Of a stretch of DNA of 64,000 bases, positions 58,508-64,000 are shown one piece after another. The DNA lies in NCBI GenBank assembly GCA_030762895.1, contig CM061063.1:210877667-210941666 (forward strand). Reading direction: 5' to 3'. Each line of letters starts with the position of its first letter. Position 1 is the first letter of the stretch. The position numbers and the translations under genes were made by a program. The notes beneath the pieces are model-generated. The model made no database searches and was not told where the DNA came from. It saw only the letters and a list, made by a program, of their open reading frames with translations. The stretch is from Sophora flavescens. Its lineage: Eukaryota; Streptophyta; Magnoliopsida; Fabales; Fabaceae.

Positions 58508-59194
58508 TAACGCGCTGTCGCGCACGCGTCAAAAGATGAGCGGTTTACAAAAATATGTAGTTAGGGAAAGTGCGACAACTCGAGTATCGTCTCACAAGGA
58601 CTCTTGGGTTGTTGTTAACAGAAAAAGTCAGAACGGGGGGGTTTTGGAATTCAAGTTAAAAAAAAGAAAACAAAGCAGAAAACTAATGTAAACTAAACAA
58701 TCACCAATTAAGCTAAGCGATCAACCTACTGCTTTCAGTTCCCACTATCATCGGTTCATATAAATCCAAGCCCTAAGCAGATTCTAAACCCTTTTCGATT
58801 GTAACATCAATTAACAAGCGAAACCGACGCTACAAGACATATGTTCCTAATTCCGAATTAAGCAAACGGATGAAGCCCTTCGTGAATTAAGCAAACACGA
58901 ATTGAACGCACGCGAATTAAGCAAACGCGATTAAGTTTAGGAACACACAATCATCGAAACAAATCAATACCCATTCGATACAAACTGAATTAAGCAAACA
59001 GAGAATATAGAATAGATATTGAAAGAGAGTAGCAGTTAAATCAGGAATTACATAACCTCAAGCGGCAGTGCGAACCGATTACAGCAGATTGATCAAGGAG
59101 ACTAGTTCTCCATCAAAAACGTAAAACAAACAGAGAAAATTCGAAAACAAGGATTAGCAAAAGATAAGAGATCATTCTGTTCTGCCCTAAACAA

Positions 59195-59203
59195 CTATTT
59201 ATA
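59195..59203 (-). promoter_or_regulatory. Candidate TATA box in the 3' LTR
   Basis: TATAAATAG on the minus strand, about 600 bp into the LTR, at the end of the palindromic array. The equivalent in the 5' LTR, which would drive transcription, is at 63142-63150. Confidence 0.6.
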
Positions 59204-59219
59204 ACTTTCAGAAACTGCG

Positions 59220-59560
59220 CATTCTCGCGAGGCGAGTGGCCTCTCGCGAGGCGAATATTAAAATGGCGCCTTCTTGAATTTGTATTCTCGCGAGGCGAGT
59301 GTAATTCTCGCGAGGCGAGTCTTCAAAACCTGGGTTGTCACAGCCGTGATGCCTATCACGTCCAGGCCGTGATGGTCTCTGTCTTCAGGGGTTTCTCTTC
59401 ACGCCCGTGATGGTTGTCACGGAATGACTGTGATGCTTGCTGACTTCATGCTCGCGAGGCGAGCGATAGCTCGCGGGGCGAGGCAGAGAACATGACTTTT
59501 CTGGCACTGGCTGGTCCTCACTCTCGCGAGGCGAGTAACCTCTCGCGGGGCGAGTGCTTC
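59220..59560. repeat. Array of paired CTCGCGAGGCGAG and CACGGCCGTG words (3' LTR)
   Basis: Four pairs of CTCGCGAGGCGAG-like words (near 59223/59242, 59285/59308, 59452/59470, 59521/59542), the two members of a pair starting about 20-23 bp apart. Between the second and third pairs lie two CACG-type palindrome pairs (about 59338-59375 and 59399-59437). Confidence 0.9.
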
Positions 59561-59798
59561 CAGGATTGCAATTTCCATTGTTTCCCTCATTCCTTGGACT
59601 CTAAGTTAACCTGAAAACATGAAAAAGTCATAAGTGCTTTATTTGACTCGAAAACTGGCTAAATAACCCTAAATCTACTTAAGGGACTCAAAACCTTGCT
59701 TGAGGACAATCAAGCCTAATTTGGGTGAAAACGAGATTAAACTCGAATAAAACCATGGTCTTTACTAGTCAAAAACTAGTCGAGTCAGAGGCTGATCA

Positions 59799-59815
59799 AA
59801 ATACCCCAAACTTGA
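59799..59815 (-). promoter_or_regulatory. Polypurine-like tract before the 3' LTR
   Basis: The minus strand reads CAAGTTTGGGGTATTT directly before TGATCAGCC. Its G-run position fits plus-strand priming, although it is not purely purine. Confidence 0.6.
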
Positions 59816-61206
59816 ACTTTGCTTGTCCCCAAGCAAACTAAAACTCGACACGACTCAAGACTTGGCAAGCTTGAAGGATTTCAAATAATTCCGCACAAAT
59901 TTCAAGCAATTCATCAAAACAATCTCCCTTCAATGTTTCCCCCTTTTCAACGATGTAATCCCCACAATCATTTATTCTGAACATCTGAGAATTTCATCAT
60001 TCAAACAATCATTAATCTAAACAGGGGATCTAAGTTACACACAAGAGGGAGATCACCAAATTCAAACAATCGCCTTCCTCACAAAGGGGTTTAGTGGTCA
60101 CTCAATCTCTCAGTTTGTCTAGGCTAACAACATTTCACTCAGTTTCACTTTTAAGAGCACTTCCCATGAATTTGATTTTCATCTCAAAATGGTTCCCACG
60201 GAAAACATGCATGCAACATCAAAAGGTCTTTCAAGGTTGTAATGGGGCCTGGCTAAGGGAAGGATATACAAAGGTACTGGGCTGAAGTCCCTAGGAACTA
60301 AGAGAGCATGAAGCTGTTTACACATTGAATTCCCTACTCAAGTTCCTATTCTTATTCTTCTTTTTGCCTTGGGTGGCTACAGCCCTTTTCTTCTAATACC
60401 CTTCTTGACATTTTGCATTTTTTTTTGTTCTTTTTTTTTTTTTTTTTTGAAAGATTTATTTTTGCCCTTTGGCTCCAACCTTTATTTTTTTTTCTTTTTC
60501 TCAATCCCCAACAACACATCATATCCCTGTAGCCACCCCAAACTTAGTTTCTTGCAACCATTCTCTTGCTAAGCTTCCATGCTCTCCTAATCCTAAGATC
60601 GGGTTAACATGGTTTTTCCAGATTGAGGCTCATAACATAAGGTCAACATGAAACAATAGGCTAATTAGGCTCAAAGGGGCTAACTAGGGAACATGCATTA
60701 GGGACTGGTTCAATTTAGGTCAAGTAGTTAATTCAAAGAAAATTGCCTAGATCATTTGATGCAAACACATAGACATGCAAACCATGAAGAGATTCAAGCA
60801 AATTCGGGAAAGTGCAACTCAAAAGTGATTCACACAATCAAAAACATGTTGGAGGCTCAAATCCTCACCCGGACATTCATGCAAATTGTCTGACCGAGAT
60901 TCTATCCCTAGTGTGTGCACCCTATCACCCCAAACTTATCATAAATCATGCCATCACAACAAAATCTCAAAGATCAGTTTTCAATTACATGGGGATCAAT
61001 TTTTCAAAATTTCAAAACTAGGGGGAATCAGTCAACAATAAACATGCAATTCATCTATGCAAAATCAACAGAACCTACCAAGCTTGCCGACACAAGACTC
61101 ACACACATGCTCTTGAGCTTCTCAAATTATTCAAGAGCTTTATTGAAAACAAAACAGAAATAAAGCAAGGAAAAGAAAATTTAAAAGGAGAAAGGGTTAA
61201 GAAAAC
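59816..61206 (-). other. Internal noncoding region of the young element
   Basis: No convincing ORF on either strand (plus-strand ORFs at 60369-61163 are short and cross poly-T tracts near 60420-60500). Two more AAGTTTGGGGT words (minus strand, at 60533-60547 and 60926-60939) copy the tract next to the LTR. Confidence 0.7.
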
Positions 61207-61587
61207 TCATTGAGGCGGTTCCACCAGGATCCCACTTTGTCTCGTAGCATAAGTCCCACGTGGTAGCCAAAGGATCAAGCTTGTTCCATGCTTCCCTAAT
61301 TTGCAGCCTTGATATGGGAGTGAGCGCTTGATAATTATGATGACCTCGCCAGAGTGCGGCGGACTTCTCACTACTTCTCGGGTCACTGAGATGACCTTCT
61401 TCTCAACAAAGTCTCCCCAATAAAATTGGGGTTCAACCCCTTGAACTGGCCATGGTGCAAAATCCAAAGGCTCAAACTCCATCACTTGGTGGCTTCTCGG
61501 GGGAGGTGGCAAATAGGACTTTGGTGTCTCCGGTCTTTGCTTCAACTTCTGCATTTTCTTCATTCTTTGCACTAACAAATTTATCAC
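61207..61587 (-). CDS. Unknown ORF, distal part (126 codons)
   Basis: I do not recognise this protein. Visible: a basic N-terminus (RMKKMQKLKQR), a proline-rich stretch (PKSYLPPPPRS), an aromatic segment (PLDFAPWPVQGVEPQFYWGD), then a basic, glycine-rich C-terminus (GCKLGKHGTSLILWLPRG) ending VEPPQ. The short reading frame at 61472-61705 in a third frame, together with this one and 61656-62348, suggests that one longer ancestral frame was broken by indels, or that splicing joins the parts. The C-terminal motif looks conserved enough to be worth a search. No transmembrane segment or catalytic motif is evident. Confidence 0.45.
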   Translation of the reverse strand: MINLLVQRMKKMQKLKQRPETPKSYLPPPPRSHQVMEFEPLDFAPWPVQGVEPQFYWGDFVEKKVISVTREVVRSPPHSGEVIIIIKRSLPYQGCKLGKHGTSLILWLPRGTYATRQSGILVEPPQ

Positions 61588-61655
61588 CTGCTATACATGC
61601 AGAAATTTCAGCACACACCACACAAAGGTTAGTGTTAGTAGAGTCAATACATATA

Positions 61656-62348
61656 TCACAATAAACTGAATCGGTAAAAGGTCCGAATGTCCGGAAATTC
61701 AGCACTCAATTCATCCACCCCATCACTCTCAACACATGCATTTGATTTAATAGAATCATCTACTTCCAAAGGTTCTTCATCATCCACAAGCATTGTGAAC
61801 CAGATGTCCTCCTGATCCTCATGATCCTCATTTTCTACGTTTCCAGAAAAGAATAAACATGAATAACATTCTATACACAAAGCGATTATCGTCAGACAAT
61901 CAGCACATGCATTAGAATCAGGGGATTCAACACACAGTTCATCAACAGAAGTATTATCAAAATCATCCTCAGAGGTATTGTCAAGAATAACTTGTGAATC
62001 TGTATGTTCTTCAAGGGGATGTGGAGTTAGCAGTGCAGGAGAGTTGGCGACAATTTGATCAATTAGAAGCGACAACTTCCGAGATTCAGCTTCTCCTCTC
62101 CGATGGCTTTCAAGACTTTGTTCTGTCATTCGTTGAAGATTTGCTTGAAATTCTGTCATATGTTGTTGCATCAGAGAAGCTAACTCATCCAGACTGGGTT
62201 GGACTTCATTTACTCCAATCATGCCAAAACCACTACTAGACTCATAGCCTTCAGCAAAGTTAGGATAATATATGCATGGTGGTGGCTCATAATCAACATA
62301 AGGCATATAACCTTGCATGTAATTATCCATGGCAGTACTAAGATTCAT
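61656..62348 (-). CDS. Unknown ORF, proximal part (230 codons)
   Basis: First ATG after the primer site (about 90 bases downstream of it). It starts MNLSTAMDNYMQGYMPY, followed by a tyrosine/proline-rich region (EPPPCIYYPNFAEG), a helical, probably coiled-coil segment at residues ~50-105 (LDELASLMQQHMTEFQANLQ), then an acidic C-terminal half with repeated D/E/S and cysteines (ESPDSNACADC, IALCIECYSCLFFSGN). No gag knuckle. It could be a diverged gag-position protein; I cannot name it. The acidic text continues in another frame at 61472-61705. Confidence 0.5.
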   Translation of the reverse strand: MNLSTAMDNYMQGYMPYVDYEPPPCIYYPNFAEGYESSSGFGMIGVNEVQPSLDELASLMQQHMTEFQANLQRMTEQSLESHRRGEAESRKLSLLIDQIVANSPALLTPHPLEEHTDSQVILDNTSEDDFDNTSVDELCVESPDSNACADCLTIIALCIECYSCLFFSGNVENEDHEDQEDIWFTMLVDDEEPLEVDDSIKSNACVESDGVDELSAEFPDIRTFYRFSLL

Positions 62349-62433
62349 AACCAGACAAAGCAGCCATAACTAATTCAGCAATTAAAATTTTTTTTTTTTA
62401 TTATTTTTTTTTTTCTGTTAATAACAACAAGAG

Positions 62434-62451
62434 TCCCCGGCAACGGCGCCA
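62434..62451 (-). promoter_or_regulatory. Primer binding site, tRNA-Asp type
   Basis: The minus strand reads TGGCGCCGTTGCCGGGGA, three or four bases after the end of the 5' LTR. This is the primer site used by Athila-group elements (tRNA-Asp). It fixes the orientation of the element. Confidence 0.85.
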
Positions 62452-62454
62452 ATT

Positions 62455-63745
62455 TAACGCGCTGTCGCGCACGCGTCAAAAGATGAGCGGTTTACAAAAA
62501 TATGTAGTTAGGGAAAGTGCGACAACTCGAGTATCGTCTCACAAGGACTCTTAGGTTGTTGTTAACAGAAAAAGTCAGAACGGGGGGTTTTGGAATTCAA
62601 GTTAAAAAAAAAGAAAACAAAGCAGAAAACTAATGTAAACTAAACAATCACCAATTAAGCTAAGCGATCAACCTACTGCTTTCAGTTCCCACTATCATCG
62701 GTTCATATAAATCCAAGCCCTAAGCAGATTCTAAACCCTTTTCGATTGTAACATCAATTAACAAGCGAAACCGACGCTACAAGACATATGTTCCTAATTC
62801 CGAATTAAGCAAACGGATGAAGCCCTTCGTGAATTAAGCAAACACGAATTGAACGCACGCGAATTAAGCAAACGCGATTAAGTTTAGGAACACACAATCA
62901 TCGAAACAAATCAATACCCATTCGATACAAACTGAATTAAGCAAACAGAGAATATAGAATAGATATTGAAAGAGAGTAGCAGTTAAATCAGGAATTACAT
63001 AACCTCAAGCGGCAGTGCGAACCGATTACAGCAGATTGATCAAGGAGACTAGTTCTCCATCAAAAACGTAAAACAAACAGAGAAAATTCGAAAACAAGGA
63101 TTAGCAAAAGATAAGAGATCATTCTGTTCTGCCCTAAACAACTATTTATAACTTTCAGAAACTGCGCATTCTCGCGAGGCGAGTGGCCTCTCGCGAGGCG
63201 AATATTAAAATGGCGCCTTCTTGAATTTGTATTCTCGCGAGGCGAGTGTAATTCTCGCGAGGCGAGTCTTCAAAACCTGGGTTGTCACAGCCGTGATGCC
63301 TATCACGTCCAGGCCGTGATGGTCTCTGTCTTCAGGGGTTTCTCTTCACGCCCGTGATGGTTGTCACGGAATGACTGTGATGCTTGCTGACTTCATGCTC
63401 GCGAGGCGAGCGATAGCTCGCGGGGCGAGGCAGAGAACATGACTTTTCTGGCACTGGCTGGTCCTCACTCTCGCGAGGCGAGTAACCTCTCGCGGGGCGA
63501 GTGCTTCCAGGATTGCAATTTCCATTGTTTCCCTCATTCCTTGGACTCTAAGTTAACCTGAAAACATGAAAAAGTCATAAGTGCTTTATTTGACTCGAAA
63601 ACTGGCTAAATAACCCTAAATCTACTTAAGGGACTCAAAACCTTGCTTGAGGACAATCAAGCCTAATTTGGGTGAAAACGAGATTAAACTCGAATAAAAC
63701 CATGGTCTTTACTAGTCAAAAACTAGTCGAGTCAGAGGCTGATCA
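62455..63745 (-). repeat. Young element 5' LTR
   Basis: Near-identical to 58508-59798. Palindromic array at about 63167-63507 and TATAAATAG at 63142-63150 on the minus strand. Confidence 0.95.
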
Positions 63746-63750
63746 GGTCC

Positions 63751-64000
63751 CAAGATTACCAACGTCGTTTTACACTTAATGACATGTCTTGTCATTTTTT
63801 TTTTCGAAACTGTTGTTTTTCAGAAATCTTTAAAAGTAACCTCTTTCCCTCTGAAAAACTTTTCGCGTCTATTCATCATCAACCTCTCTCTCTGAATCTT
63901 TCGAACTCTCTGTCTCCCTTGTTCTTCCAAAACCCATTCCCAAGAGGACTACTAGAGGATCTGTCCCCTCTGTATCTTCTGGTGCTACTCTTCCACCTGC
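63751..64000 (+). other. SIRE-B spacer, right part, toward the third ORF
   Basis: Continues the interrupted spacer. It has a pyrimidine tract with TTTTTCAG (about 63825) and CCTCTTTCCCTCTGAAAAAC, matching 17780-17850 of SIRE-A just before its third ORF. From about 63944 a frame opens (PKRTTRGSVPS) but I see no ATG; an ATT stands where an initiator could have been. The third ORF itself would lie beyond the window. Confidence 0.5.

Larger units (their letters stand above)
58508..59798 (-). repeat. Young element 3' LTR
   Basis: Same content as 62455-63745. On the minus strand: start TGATCAGCC at 59798, palindromic array 59560-59220, TATAAATAG at 59195-59203, then the U5-like end to 58508. CGAATTAAGCAAACG words recur at 58850-58935. 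Confidence 0.95.
58508..63745 (-). mobile_element. Complete young nonautonomous LTR element (LARD-type)
   Basis: 5238 bp with two LTRs of 1291 bp (62455-63745 is the 5' LTR on the minus strand; 58508-59798 the 3' LTR). They differ at one substitution (58606 G versus 62553 A) and in two homopolymer lengths. Perfect GGTCC duplication (58503-58507, 63746-63750). Minus-strand termini TGATCAGCCTC and CAGCGCGTTA. It has a tRNA-Asp-type primer site, a purine-rich tract before the 3' LTR, and 2656 bp of internal sequence without gag knuckle, protease, integrase or RT. The primer site type is that of the Athila group, so a helper of that lineage is plausible but not shown. Confidence 0.9.
51393..64000 (+). 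mobile_element. SIRE-B: second SIRE-type Ty1/copia element (3' part outside window)
   Basis: 5' LTR, primer site, gag, protease, integrase, RT/RNase H, then a spacer interrupted by the young LTR element at 58508-63745. It is a different but related family from SIRE-A (gag, pol closely alignable; LTRs similar only at the ends and in word content). It sits in the gag of the TNT1-like element, at 51392. The solo LTR at 3072-4588 belongs to the same family. Confidence 0.9.

Noticed and set aside
62401..62420. Poly-T tract as a poly-A tail of a retrotransposed transcript
   Set aside because: It lies inside the young LTR element next to its primer site and is explained as part of its leader.

Overview
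The window looks like a repeat-dense stretch of a flowering-plant nuclear genome, most likely a legume of the clover/medick/vetch/pea group. This is an inference from the element mix: an Ogre-type Ty3/gypsy element with a plant tRNA-Arg-type primer site, SIRE/Maximus-type Ty1/copia elements with a third ORF, Tekay-like LTR termini, a plant L1-type LINE, and Stowaway, Harbinger and CACTA-like DNA transposons. I found no host protein-coding gene, rRNA or tRNA that I can defend. Every recognisable coding region belongs to a transposable element, and nearly all carry stops or frameshifts.

Left third (1-24,350): a solo-LTR tail (1-565), several MITEs, a hAT-like element (2400-4672) split by a SIRE-family solo LTR (3072-4588), and a long-TIR Mutator-like element starting near 4790. 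A decayed SIRE-type copia element (SIRE-A, 6012-23566, + strand) sits in the right TIR of the Mutator-like element. SIRE-A keeps both LTRs, its primer site, gag, protease, integrase, RT/RNase H and a third ORF, all as pseudogenes. It is split by a CACTA-like element (9544-14811), which contains a solo LTR with a perfect duplication (11727-13589). A Harbinger-like MITE (21495-22297) lies in its 3' LTR.

Middle (24,350-51,392): a 5'-truncated LINE (about 24,360-26,230), a pair of small inverted MITEs, then the oldest element of the stack, a TNT1-like copia element on the minus strand (27508-51392, its far end outside the window). It is cut into three visible coding blocks by two large insertions. 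One is a solo LTR (28385-34914, TSD CTTGC) that itself holds another solo LTR (31112-34799, TSD CATAT). The other is a 13.2-kb Ogre-type element (36420-49628, minus strand). The Ogre LTRs and 3' noncoding region hold large minisatellites whose 39-40 bp units are each a small inverted repeat.

Right end (51,393-64,000): a second SIRE-type element (SIRE-B, + strand) inserted in the gag region of the TNT1-like element. Its integrase region has a 215-bp segment present three times in tandem. Just after its RNase H it is interrupted by a complete, very young LTR element on the minus strand (58508-63745, TSD GGTCC, LTRs of 1291 bp differing by one substitution and two homopolymer lengths). That element has a tRNA-Asp-type primer site, no pol genes, and an array of paired CpG-rich palindromes directly upstream of its TATA box. 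Similar palindromic words occur in two unrelated elements in the window, which I consider the most unexpected pattern here.

Inferred order of events: TNT1-like element first; then the Tekay-like LTR element, Ogre and SIRE-B inside it; then the second LTR element inside the Tekay-like LTR and the young element inside SIRE-B.
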